Assembly (NCBI RefSeq): GCF_039542345.1
Contig: NZ_BAABHY010000001.1
Span: forward strand, 1,116,001 to 1,180,000
Direction: 5' to 3'
Source: Orbus sasakiae
GTDB lineage: Bacteria > Pseudomonadota > Gammaproteobacteria > Enterobacterales > Orbaceae
DNA: 64,000 bases
The notes beneath the pieces are model-generated. The model saw only the letters and a program-made list of their open reading frames with translations. It was not told the DNA's origin and ran no database searches. This document shows positions 39,301 to 43,251 of this stretch, piece by piece; the first letter of the stretch is position 1, and each line of letters starts with the position of its first letter. The position numbers and the translations under genes were made by a program.

Positions 39301-39338
39301 AAAATTGATTGGTAAGGCGTAAGTTTTGTGTATTTCAT
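21321..39338 (-). CDS. Five-module nonribosomal peptide synthetase, C-A-T-E / C-A-T / C-A-T / C-A-T / C-A-T-TE
   Basis: A 6005-aa cytoplasmic assembly line. Condensation His motifs lie near residues 130 (HHIVVDG), 1643 (HHAILDGWS, after an E domain, so DCL type), 2705, 3775 and 4842 (HHIAFDGWS, LCL type). Adenylation TSGTTG motifs are near 610, 2123, 3192, 4263 and 5330. Carrier serines are near 995 (GGDSI), 2513, 3584, 4650 and 5727 (GGNSI). Epimerisation motifs: HHLIVDAISW near 1187, TVGWFTNMYP near 1344, FNYLGQFD near 1400. The thioesterase has GWSLGG near 5858 and a final His near 5985. Codes read by eye: DASTVAAVC, DAYFLGITY, DAYFLGGTF, DALFLGAIW, DVWHFSLIE; by comparison with remembered codes these suggest aromatic, Ile-like, Val-like, unassigned and Ser. 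Position 1 should be D. The N-terminal C domain suggests an acylated first residue. All core residues look intact. Confidence 0.95.
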   Translation of the reverse strand: MKYTKLTPYQSIFYYEWLNNPSRSDYNIVIDNTVTGKLNPQRYNESFEQLLNEHFITRHVIKDTKQGLCWQLVEPIVNLTTFHETPLTDEQIYALVTKPFDLHHGPLVRIHLIKLADERYRMIFIFHHIVVDGISTAEIWDKWRNLYNGVTYQVPALADQTMMHQSLYDYFEQLFAEHSSTMRAFWQKHLQGIQGVDLSFLQTTHKPKNQSISSFTEYLFSYDEHVTKQVNALRRQYKITPYLFGQMVMATLLHKMSGNNNIALAYPIAILEGKELLYGSHINTMIIDYRFDEHTTLDALIKQTLSFYKDLKTSHAKYLPINEIIRCGGDPSILNIAFAQTFYRDHEAGLMNVKNESVNHEFQVDLASTLLFEQQEHNHQINYRVRFDSQILDQNLIKNLMLYYQKLFIEMLTALTSGQAQTVINNIDLIEPKQFLATTLTKTIEQPVSNNVVTQFEEIANKYPERIAVIYNDNKLTYQQLNQYSNQLAHHLISHYKLQPDDLVALCLEKSAFMPISILAVLKTGAAYVPLDPKAPKQRLSYILQDTKAKVILSEQSANDYLVSVINETQTPLICLDNPEFFHKLLTTDSDNLNINLHPHQLAYVIYTSGTTGLPKGVMLEHIGLGNLAAVQGNAFGLAFDSHNTKNCLWYASYVFDAHVSEMFTAIANGHVLHILNETCRLDFNLLADYIDNQHIDIATIPPALLNKDHLLKLSTLVVAGESCNIEIMERYCQQGTQVINAYGPTESTVCATLHHYQHGDNNLNIGLPLINLDAYVLDKNLKPVPAGVIGDLYIGGIALARGYLNNPQQTDQSFINHPFKMDAHSSQRVYKTGDLARQMLDGTIEYAGRKDFQVKIRGHRIELAEIENSLIQIPHISQAAVLAHTLNTGLKSLVAYYIAPQAIDENQILQYLSDYLPEYMLPNAFVHMNDFPLTVNGKLDRTALPEPNFTQQTVYCAPCNKIETVLCKIYAEVLGVDGDKIGIHDDFFKLGGDSISGILLVSKIRHKLNASVSIKDIFATKTVHLLAKCISAGKIEQNTVIVTEKGQLSGTFKLLPIQQWFFERVKHGQFLDYQHWNQTFILDVPKLDVPLLQQSLNILVSYHDALRLTFYRDQDGQYCQQYHTEINDIKFDAINLAHSNSTEQQLFEQWQLGFDIENGPLFHVGYIESEHSQLAKIHFALHHLIVDAISWHIIKQDLQTIYQTLLTHRQASCSAVDILGEKSSSYRQWVAQIHDYVNQGQVAQEKAYWLTMTEGIACYRQKVIPLFKHERLNSVTRQLDCVYTTNLQSKIHRVLSTQVNDVLLASFVHVLKLFTGIEQQYITLEGHGREALSSRIDVNRTVGWFTNMYPIALVAKSHVLTHVAQIKDCLSAVPSRGIGFAPLFGYQDTMLSPIGFNYLGQFDGTSTEEWQFSLMDPGTAISSKNRMMNVLNLDCGIVGGELKIKLSGYLENSKLEQLAENYIALLQITIDQLANSDRSYLTTADINYTLSANQLEQLQKHVEIESIYLANSLQEGFIYHAISQGDIDDAYRTQMFWDYENELDVELLKKAWQSLQNNYPSLRLRFNWDEELVQIIDKTAELNWSYYDISNQSAHQQQIFLNELYKQDRNQAYDLSVAGLFRVYLIKRSEQHYSCVFSSHHAILDGWSNPILIKAVHDIYIALLNKYPCSQCKDHSYPLVQEYLQANRAEHLDYWQQYLARQETKEDLSLLLASHAKGLLLSDYKHITKPSHKTLSLDANIFLALKGITTQYALTTNAILQYCWHKVLSVYTGSSDTIVGVVVAGRNLPVDGIEQTVGLLINTLPLIVNHQPSISLCDVIGTLQHDIHEANSRSNVNLANLQQSGERLFNSLFVFENYPIPENCFEHELTLNFLGSEEKQDYPLVMTVLEEEQRIALNLHYAGELFDDDVIDHLLTTFKRIVMQIVAQPHTKQNEISYLDEQQYQTIIYDWNKTACNYFPEETAIRLFEQQVERTPNHLAVLFNDITLTYQQLNQSANQLADYLQTQYQLKANELVGLYLDRSEQMVVSILAVLKAGAAYVPMDTDAPDERNQYIIDDAKIKTIITCQSHQAKVSQFVDNLINIDQPQLRTELLQYNVNNPKNQTTGHDLAYCIYTSGTTGKPKGTLINHNNINRLALNPDYTQITSDDRILAISGYQFDASIYDIFASLFNGASVVIVEKHILLDLIKFNQLLTDKKISNCFITTAFFNTLVDAKLSNLAQLNYVLVGGEALSVDHVNRFRRYYPNVKLANIYGPTETTTYAVSYLTNQVDIEFNHSVPIGRAINNTTLYVLNSELCPVPFGAVGELYIGGAGVGRGYLNNSALTAKTFVHNPFQSELERAQGYNDRIYKTGDLVRYLKDGNIEYLGRNDFQVKIRGFRIELAEIEAKLIKYPAIKQAIVIANDNGMGDKQLIAYYVAEKLINREQLFDYLKQSLPEYMIPAAFIYLEALPLNINGKVNRAALPAATIDTQTHYVAPINQTQQVICQCYAQLLGLNIDSISVTDDFFRMGGNSILAIKLASRLTANFAKTVHVADIFKFKTIEALSQFIEQDLTDQTLSITIRTVDCVQDQVLSFAQERLWFIDSYEGGSDAYNIPLTLLLKPTISLVNIIKALNKVIERHEVLRTLIKTNAQGEGYQQVIATDEIELKSCHTICDTLDELNSHISRHVHCVFDLANQIPLSVASYQLAEKTYLSIVIHHIAFDGWSIELLSKELNHYYMFYSDSNNTPELPNIDVQYKDFALWQREYLQGERLQSQLDYWRSTLEDYQALNLATDYVRPLNIDYRGQDIPFKLTTQTSQQLRQLAADLNVSLYTVLLSGYYLFLKGYSNQSDIILGSPIAGRHYPGIENTLGFFVNTLALRRQINDQDNLADFIKATGNLLSDAQQYQDLPFEKLVDGLQVEKDLSRHPLFQVMFSVQSFGFDDVDTDNSIFTPYMTDNAQYKVAKFDLSTMIDDSQASIRGIFNYATALFKPETVERFIEVYCYILEQLSDLVKQQQPISRLSYLNDTQYQTIIYDWNQTEGDYRADKTVIDLFEEQVKWFAHSPAVMFNDLILTYEALNQQANQLAHYLKTTYDIKPNDFVGLYLNRSEQIVVSMLAVLKAGAAYVPIDPDTPNERNAYIIQDANVKAVITQACYEAKIKQFSRDVSLVVVDKEHIRNTVSLQCNKNVSVTTKPTDLAYIIYTSGTTGKPKGTLICHYNINRLVVKPCYTEISPNDRFLDISGYQFDASIYDIFGPLLNGASVVIAKKECFLDLEQFNQLLSDYKISNCFITAAFFNTLVDADVPNLGLLKYILVGGEALSVYHINHFRQRHPQVKLVNGYGPTETTTFAVTYLINSAEKPFSYSVPIGRPINNTSLYILDSYLRPVPLGGIGELYIGGEGVGLGYLNNPELTGNVFLVNPFQSEQQHLEERNARLYKTGDLVRYLPDGNVEYLGRNDFQVKIRGFRIELAEIEACLHRHPSIKQTIVLANTDASGNKYLVAYYVADEVIGRDQLYDYLLEHLPEYMIPSAFMYLDAMPLTINGKVNRTALPTISQDTTAECIAPTTVTEKQVARLFAQLLKLELDQISVTDDFFRMGGNSILAIKLASCLVDSCSKTVHVADIFNHRTIRALSQYIDTQAGQQYTILAQDIEQVEQQLLSFAQERLWFIDSYEGGSDAYNIPLTLKLNKNISLTILANVLNKIIERHEILRTIIKSNSQGEGYQQVLCSKDAKLSIPHKKCQHLDELHHSIMEHVHCIFNLASQIPISAQSYQLEDDIYLSLVIHHIAFDGWSIDLLIKELNHYYQSFTATGEVIELPSVSVQYKDFAIWQRQYLQGEKLQSQLNYWQSELADHQPLNLPLDHPRPLQIDYRGEDVNFSLSLSVSQTLRQLAANLNVSLYTVLLSGYYLMLKAYSNQSDIILGTPIAGRHYLGIENTMGFFVNTLALRREIDDQTDLADFIQTTGQKLGEAQQYQDLPFEKLVDALTITQDPSRHPLFQVMFGVQSFGASNHPSEDCLFTPYDANSKQYNIAKFDLTTILDDSKACITGHFNYAKALFEAETINGYINVYCHILAQFGQLCEQHLPIAKLSYLDNLTYHQVIHDWNQTEHDYPTDKTLAQMFEEQVIRTPDHIAIVHDDMSFTYQQLNERANQLANYLHDQFSIQGDDLIAICLDKTPQIIISILAVLKAGAAYVPLSPKLPDERQQWIVDDTQCKAVITTLTYQANLNNILTQTNTQVVCLDDFNMQTTLANYSSLQTKSTATAQNLAYIIYTSGTTGNPKGVMIEHHSAINATFVQHEAMGLSLCNAGDKSKSTLWYSDYTFDAHVLDVFVPLLTGNCLHIFAQDKRLDLQALIDYVATHSIDYAFIPPVLLDKDRIIPIGRLLVGGEGLSQHIVDHYCEYERPLVNAYGPTEASIWATYHLYRKGDINTNIGKAIYNATLYVLDNMLRPVPVGAIGELYIGGVGVGRGYLNNPTLTEKVFIDNPFQSDEQRLQRKNSRLYKTGDVVRYLADGSVEYLGRNDFQVKIRGFRIELAEIESRLLTHPAVKQALVLACDLRVGDKQLVAYYVAEEPISNDELFHYLQQSLPEYMIPVVFIHLDTIPLTLNGKVNRAALPQPSFNVSIDSIKPTTDTEILVATIYSELLSIPFDSISITDDFFRMGGNSILAIKLAAKLSDKTEKSVHISDIFNYKTIKALSEQIDANDAQFMVIEAPKIERIQDQLLSFAQERLWFIDNYEGGSHAYNIPLTLTLSSNVSLIALSKALVKIVERHEILRTIIKADSEGMGYQCVLAPDNVDVRINHLVCQDVAMLDRYMTDHINQIFDLSKQIPISAQSYQLAEQHYLSIVIHHIAFDGWSVDLLIKELNYYYHFYSATNAQVDLPAVQVQYKDFALWQRKYLQAQRLQVQLDYWQNRLSDYQPLNLPIDHTRPMQIDYRGADCGFTLSESTSHKLRQLAADLNVSLYTLLLSGYYLLLRAYSNQSDIIVGTPIAGRHYPGIEDTMGFFVNTLALRREIEPQQNVADFIRQTGVLVSEAQQYQDLPFEKLVDALQIEKDPSRHPLFQVMFGLQSFGLADKTNTHELFKPYQANSTQYNGAKFDMTTMLDDSKTCISGNFNYATALFDRQTINEYINVYCYILEQLSELVIEHQPISRLNYLDEAHYDKVIYQWNDTRKAYPNDKTIHQMFEEQVAKTPDNIAVVYENNRLSYGQLNEKANQLAHYLREHFAIKGDDLIALYLDRSLCMPVAILGVLKSGAAYVPIDPLAPADRSHYILNNTQASVILTVTACYEKCKTLAKDGQIVINLQSPHIVEQLFAYSKTNPLPIAKANNLAYVIYTSGTTGNAKGVMLEHQSVINKIVWRHKQYPITEHDRILQKTNYSFDVSIWELFWANWYGASIIFAHSESYKDNIYLAELIMQEGITTLHFVPSMLSTFLETVEGQVSLRTQLASLRYLFCSGEALNLDDVKKCHRLIPHCQIHNLYGPTETTIEVSYYDCNDRNISKVLIGRPIANSTAYVLDDNLQAVPLGAIGELYIGGDAVARGYLYNPTLTDERFIANPFQHTNEKAENYNHRIYKTGDIVRYLADGNIEYLGRNDFQVKIRGYRIELNEIEACLGQHEQIIHAIVIAYERSAKDKYLVAYYVANTPLDDDELINHLRQSLPEYMVPVAFVHLDVLPTTSNGKLDRKLLPQPEFNHTVAHILPANELERVLAEIFSDTLNIASSEISMEHSFFALGGNSILAMKLNSRINQVFQVRLSLVDILNARNIRELAIKIAETDKQEFNPVVPLTALSDKPQIFMIHPGMGGCSVYLSLANKLETYYCCYGVDSYNFYHDDKIDNLPKLAQYYLSYIDRVLDLTKPIVFMGWSLGGQIGLEIASILEARGLKDIKVIALDTWLLKAEDINEKEPLVDLDQLMAELNIPKYLRANVVSVSQVDKTIALQPISAKLNYTQVMLFKAMEEKGFGAANEGYQANNLGSCLRSTQQLSVIELETDHYKILEKDQTIIDNIRSFTSI
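22150..31810 (-). repeat. Three tandem ~3.2-kb paralogous units (NRPS modules 3-5)
   Basis: Carrier serines of modules 2, 3, 4 and 5 fall at about 31800, 28587, 25390 and 22160, a regular spacing of about 3.2 kb. The C-domain starts (SFAQERLWFID, AYNIPLTL) are nearly identical in protein and very similar in DNA around 31575, 28365 and 25165. The A domains between them are of different types, so the C-T backbone is repeated while the A segments differ. Confidence 0.8.
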
Positions 39339-40005
39339 TTATTTATATCCGTTTATCAGTAAAAGAAAAATTAACAACAAATACAACTTGGAATTAAGCT
39401 AGTTACTGAAATGGTTCATTATTTAGGACATAAAATGAATCAATAAAATAAACACCTCTTGTAACCGAGCCAACAACTTTATTATTCAGTTTTAAACCGA
39501 TTTGATTGCCTTTAAACTCATTAAAATGGTGTCTTTTTTATAAAAAACCATCAAAACACACTAAACTGATAATCAATACCGATTAGCATATTAAAATACA
39601 AAATTTTATTCTAATTATCAACGACGGCTACTTAAATAATTTTACTTTTGTGAAAATAAAACCCTCATTATTAAAAATAATGGTTAAAAAAAAGTATCAA
39701 GCCAGCGCATTTTTATCACTAATTTTAAAAAATATAATCAGTTAATAAAAAAACACAAAAGTACTGAAAAATAAGAGACTGCGCACTTAATTACCCACAA
39801 CAAAAAATCAATTATTCAGTTAATTTATTCTGCGATATAACTTGTTTTATATAACGTTTTTTATGATATAAATTTTTTCTTATGAATTGATTATTAATTA
39901 AACACTAAAAAATAAAATAAGTGATTGATGCAGTAGCGATTCTAAAAATATTAGTGAATAATAAGATTTAGGTATTTTGCATCGTTAAAAGTAAGGAATA
40001 ATCTG
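39339..40005. other. AT-rich divergent control region upstream of the NRPS
   Basis: A 667-bp region with no gene, between the NRPS (leftward) and the DUF421 gene (rightward). It is markedly AT-rich with many A and T runs. It holds a weak Fur-like site (39562-39580) and a short CATTATT/AATAATG dyad at 39666-39682. An H-NS-type silencing region is possible but not shown. Confidence 0.5.
39562..39580. promoter_or_regulatory. Weak Fur-box-like site upstream of the NRPS
   Basis: Contains GATAATCA intact and matches about 14 of 19 bases of the classical Fur consensus. This is within what chance can give in AT-rich DNA. Confidence 0.25.
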
Positions 40006-40647
40006 ATGGATTCAATCTACATGAATATTATGATAAAAATGGCCGCCGCATTTTTTATTCTACTGGTTTATATTAATTTATCCGGTAAAGGATCATTAGC
40101 CCCTATTTCCTCATTAGATCAAGTTGGTAATGTTGTACTCGGTGCTATTATTGGAGGACCTTTATACAACCCAGCTATTAGTATTGTTTTATTAGTAGGT
40201 ACGGCCAGCGCATGGGCAGGTTTGCTATTATTAGTACGCTATCTTTCTTTTAAACGCAATATTGTCAAAAACGTCGTAGATGGACGCTCTATTCAATTAA
40301 TGAAAAATGGTAAAGTATTATCCGAAAATTTTGGTCAGGCGAAATTATCAGTTCGTGACTTTATTATGCTTTTACACCAACGTGGCTACCCAAATTTAGA
40401 TGAATTACAAAATGTTTGGTTTGAATATAATGGGCAAATGACAGTAGTAAAAAAAGGCGATACCGCAATGGCTATTGTTTTAATTGAAGGTGGTAGTATC
40501 GATCATAATCATTTAAGTGAATTATCCCTTACTGAAGAATGGTTAAATATTGAGATTGTTAAACAAGGTTATGCAATAGAAGATATATTTTTAGCTGAAT
40601 GGCATAATAATAAGCTTTGGTTATATCCATATCACAAAACAAATTAA
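40006..40647 (+). CDS. DUF421 family membrane protein (YetF/YcaP-like)
   Basis: A 213-aa protein with three N-terminal hydrophobic segments (about residues 8-80, including VGNVVLGAIIGGPLYNP) and a soluble C-terminal DUF421 domain (about 90-210: VVDGRSIQLMKNGKVL, LSVRDFIMLLHQRGY). This is the YcaP/YetF layout. Molecular function unknown. TAAGGA precedes the ATG. It starts its own unit, divergent from the NRPS, followed by ogt after 32 bp. Confidence 0.85.
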   Translation: MDSIYMNIMIKMAAAFFILLVYINLSGKGSLAPISSLDQVGNVVLGAIIGGPLYNPAISIVLLVGTASAWAGLLLLVRYLSFKRNIVKNVVDGRSIQLMKNGKVLSENFGQAKLSVRDFIMLLHQRGYPNLDELQNVWFEYNGQMTVVKKGDTAMAIVLIEGGSIDHNHLSELSLTEEWLNIEIVKQGYAIEDIFLAEWHNNKLWLYPYHKTN

Positions 40648-40679
40648 TTCACTCAGCGGTAATGACGAAGGAGTCCTTA

Positions 40680-41219
40680 ATGTTTTACTCATCAACCTAT
40701 TCATCCCCGATTGGTTTAATTACGTTAATGAGCAAAAATAATCAACTCATTGGATTGTGGCTTGAAAATGAAAAATATTTTGCCAACAGCGTTGATACGA
40801 TTGTAACGCCACATGATAATTTGGCCGTCTTTAATTTGACTAAAACGTGGTTAGATAATTATTTTTTAGCTAAAAACCCAACCATCAATAGGTTACCATT
40901 AGCACCAACAGGTAGCCCTTTTCGCCAGCATGTTTGGCATATTTTAAACCAAATTCCTTATGGAGAATTAACGACCTACGGTGATGTTGCTAAGAAAGTC
41001 GCATTGCTGATGAACCGTAAAACAATGTCTAGCCAAGCGGTAGGTGGTGCGGTTGGACACAATCCGATTTCAATCATTATCCCCTGCCATCGAGTAGTCG
41101 GATCAAATGGGAGTTTAACGGGCTACGCAGGTGGTATTGATAAAAAAATTAAATTACTTGAGCTTGAAGGTGTTGATCTTACAGCTTTGTTTACTCCCAC
41201 ACATAGCACCGCCCCCTGA
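40680..41219 (+). CDS. ogt: Methylated-DNA--[protein]-cysteine S-methyltransferase (Ogt-like)
   Basis: A 179-aa suicide alkyltransferase repairing O6-alkylguanine. The active site IIPCHRVVGSNGSLTGYAGG contains the acceptor Cys, and the helix-turn-helix recognition segment includes GELTTYGDVAKK. The start at 40680 is set by AAGGAG 7 nt upstream; an earlier frame opening at 40617 lies inside the DUF421 gene. Length is close to E. coli Ogt (171 aa). Confidence 0.93.
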   Translation: MFYSSTYSSPIGLITLMSKNNQLIGLWLENEKYFANSVDTIVTPHDNLAVFNLTKTWLDNYFLAKNPTINRLPLAPTGSPFRQHVWHILNQIPYGELTTYGDVAKKVALLMNRKTMSSQAVGGAVGHNPISIIIPCHRVVGSNGSLTGYAGGIDKKIKLLELEGVDLTALFTPTHSTAP

Positions 41220-41316
41220 TTTTTGATTAATGCTGTTGAACCACATGATTAAACCTACGCTAACGATTAATGAATTAAATTTACACTATTGATGATGATC
41301 ATTAAATTATTTTTAT

Positions 41317-41335
41317 GATATTGATAATCATTATC
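41317..41335. promoter_or_regulatory. Fur box upstream of the ABC transporter pair
   Basis: GATATTGATAATCATTATC matches 18 of 19 positions of the classical Fur consensus (GATAATGATAATCATTATC). It lies 96 bp before the first ABC gene. This predicts iron repression of the two-gene transporter operon. Confidence 0.82.
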
Positions 41336-41430
41336 ATTTAAAGTTATACTAAATACCTTCCTCAGATGACCGATATTCATACCAATGATTAAACTAAATG
41401 TTAATTATTAAATGAGTTAAGGACGAAGAT

Positions 41431-43248
41431 ATGACGCAATCCCCCCAAGCGATAAAACGTGGCTCTGCCAGACTTTGGCAACTGGCATTCACGCATCGAA
41501 TACTCGTTTCATTCGCATGTTTACTGGCAATATTAAGTGCAATTTTTGCAACATTACCCTTTATCGCTATCTATTTTATTATCAAAGCCATACTGACCTA
41601 TTTAAACACGGGGATTGCGATGGATAGCGCACAACTGATTGGCTACGGTTGGTTTGCCTGTGGATCGGCAATTGCAGCAGTACTCTTGAACTTTACAGCC
41701 TTAGCATGCTCTCATTTTGCTGCATTTAAAACGCTTTACCAATTAAAATTAGACTTTATTAAACACTTGTCGCTATTGCCTCTGGGTTTTTATAGCCATC
41801 ATTCAACAGGCGAACTACGTAAAGTTGTCGATGAAAATATAGAAAAGATTGAATTATTTATTGCGCATCAATTACCTGATCTAATGGGTTCTTTTGCCAT
41901 GCCGATTATTTTATTTTTTGTATTAATCTTTTTTGACTGGCGACTTGGCCTTGCCACATTATTCCCAGTCATCTTAGCTTACATCATATTATTTAAAAGT
42001 TATGGACAAAAAGGTGCGACAAAACATTTTGAAAATTATCATCGACAACAAGAACTCATGAATAATGTTTCAGTTGAATATGTACGCGGTATTTCGATTA
42101 TAAAAGCATTTAATCTCACATTTTTTTCATTTAAAAAGTTTTATGACATCGTCAAAACATATCGTGATTACTGTTTAAAAATCACTCATAGCTTTGAGAC
42201 AAGCATGGGATTATTTTTACTCCTTCTCAATAATATTTATCTATTTTTAATCCCCTTAGCTATCATGTTATCTTTCCATATTGATAATTATTTTGATTTT
42301 GCATTATCGACGATTTTTTATCTGGTTTTTTCTGTTTCTATTACCGGACCTTTTTTAAAATTAATGTATGTCTCTAACCAATTAAGACTCGTTTCAACGG
42401 GGATTGATCATCTTGATGATATTTTGTTAACAAAGCTTCTACCCGTACCTCAAAACCCTCAAACGGTGCAAAATTACACTATTCATTTTGATCATGTCAG
42501 CTTTATCTATCAACAAAAATTACCGTTGGCACCTTTAGCAATTGATGATGTTACATTTACCGCTAAACAAGGGACGATAACAGCATTAGTCGGCGCATCT
42601 GGAAGTGGAAAAAGTACAATAGCAAATCTGATTCCACGTTTTTTTGATGTTGATTCAGGCAGCATAAAAATTGGCGATATTGATATTCGTAATATGGATA
42701 ACGAATATTTGCAATCTTTAGTCAGTTTTGTCTTTCAAGATGTTTTTTTATTTAAACAAACCATTCTTGATAATTTAAAAATTGGTAATAATCACGCAAC
42801 AATGGAACAGATTATTGACGCAGCTAAAGCAACACAATGTCATGATTTTATTGAATCTCTTCCTAATGGTTACAATACTGTTGTCGGGAGTAACGGCATC
42901 CATTTATCAGGTGGAGAACGCCAACGGCTCATTTTTGCCAGGGCAATAATTAAAAACGCCCCCATTTTAATTCTAGACGAAGCAACTGCTTTTGCCGATC
43001 CAGAAAACGAGCATAAAATTCAGCAGGCGATGATTGCATTAATGAAAGGCAGAACAACCATTATCATTGCCCACCGACTTTCATCGATCATTCATGCTGA
43101 TCACATTTTAGTATTAGACCAAGGTAAAATAAGAGAATCAGGTCAACACCAAACCTTACTTGCTCAACATGGGTATTACAAAAATATGTGGCAAAGCTAT
43201 ACCCAAACCTTAAATTGGCAAATTGTGTCAACAAAATCAGAGGATTAA
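41431..43248 (+). CDS. ABC transporter, fused permease/ATPase, first half (YbtP/Q- or IrtA/B-like)
   Basis: A 605-aa half transporter. Six membrane segments cover about residues 30-330, then an ATPase with Walker A GASGSGKST (near 390), signature LSGGERQR (near 492), Walker B ILILDEATAFADPENE and H-loop IIIAHRLSSI. The EATAFADPENE wording is frequent in exporter-fold importers of ferric siderophores (YbtPQ, IrtAB). The next gene is a paralogous half 3 bp away, so a heterodimer is expected. A near-perfect Fur box precedes it. Whether it imports an iron chelate or exports the NRPS product cannot be decided from sequence. Confidence 0.88.
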   Translation: MTQSPQAIKRGSARLWQLAFTHRILVSFACLLAILSAIFATLPFIAIYFIIKAILTYLNTGIAMDSAQLIGYGWFACGSAIAAVLLNFTALACSHFAAFKTLYQLKLDFIKHLSLLPLGFYSHHSTGELRKVVDENIEKIELFIAHQLPDLMGSFAMPIILFFVLIFFDWRLGLATLFPVILAYIILFKSYGQKGATKHFENYHRQQELMNNVSVEYVRGISIIKAFNLTFFSFKKFYDIVKTYRDYCLKITHSFETSMGLFLLLLNNIYLFLIPLAIMLSFHIDNYFDFALSTIFYLVFSVSITGPFLKLMYVSNQLRLVSTGIDHLDDILLTKLLPVPQNPQTVQNYTIHFDHVSFIYQQKLPLAPLAIDDVTFTAKQGTITALVGASGSGKSTIANLIPRFFDVDSGSIKIGDIDIRNMDNEYLQSLVSFVFQDVFLFKQTILDNLKIGNNHATMEQIIDAAKATQCHDFIESLPNGYNTVVGSNGIHLSGGERQRLIFARAIIKNAPILILDEATAFADPENEHKIQQAMIALMKGRTTIIIAHRLSSIIHADHILVLDQGKIRESGQHQTLLAQHGYYKNMWQSYTQTLNWQIVSTKSED

Positions 43249-43251
43249 TTC

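Noticed and set aside
21321..39338. Colibactin-type hybrid cluster, as known in some Orbaceae
   Set aside because: No ketosynthase or other polyketide domains; all modules are pure NRPS.
39666..39682. CATTATT/AATAATG dyad as a Fur or operator site
   Set aside because: Short and expected by chance in such AT-rich sequence.
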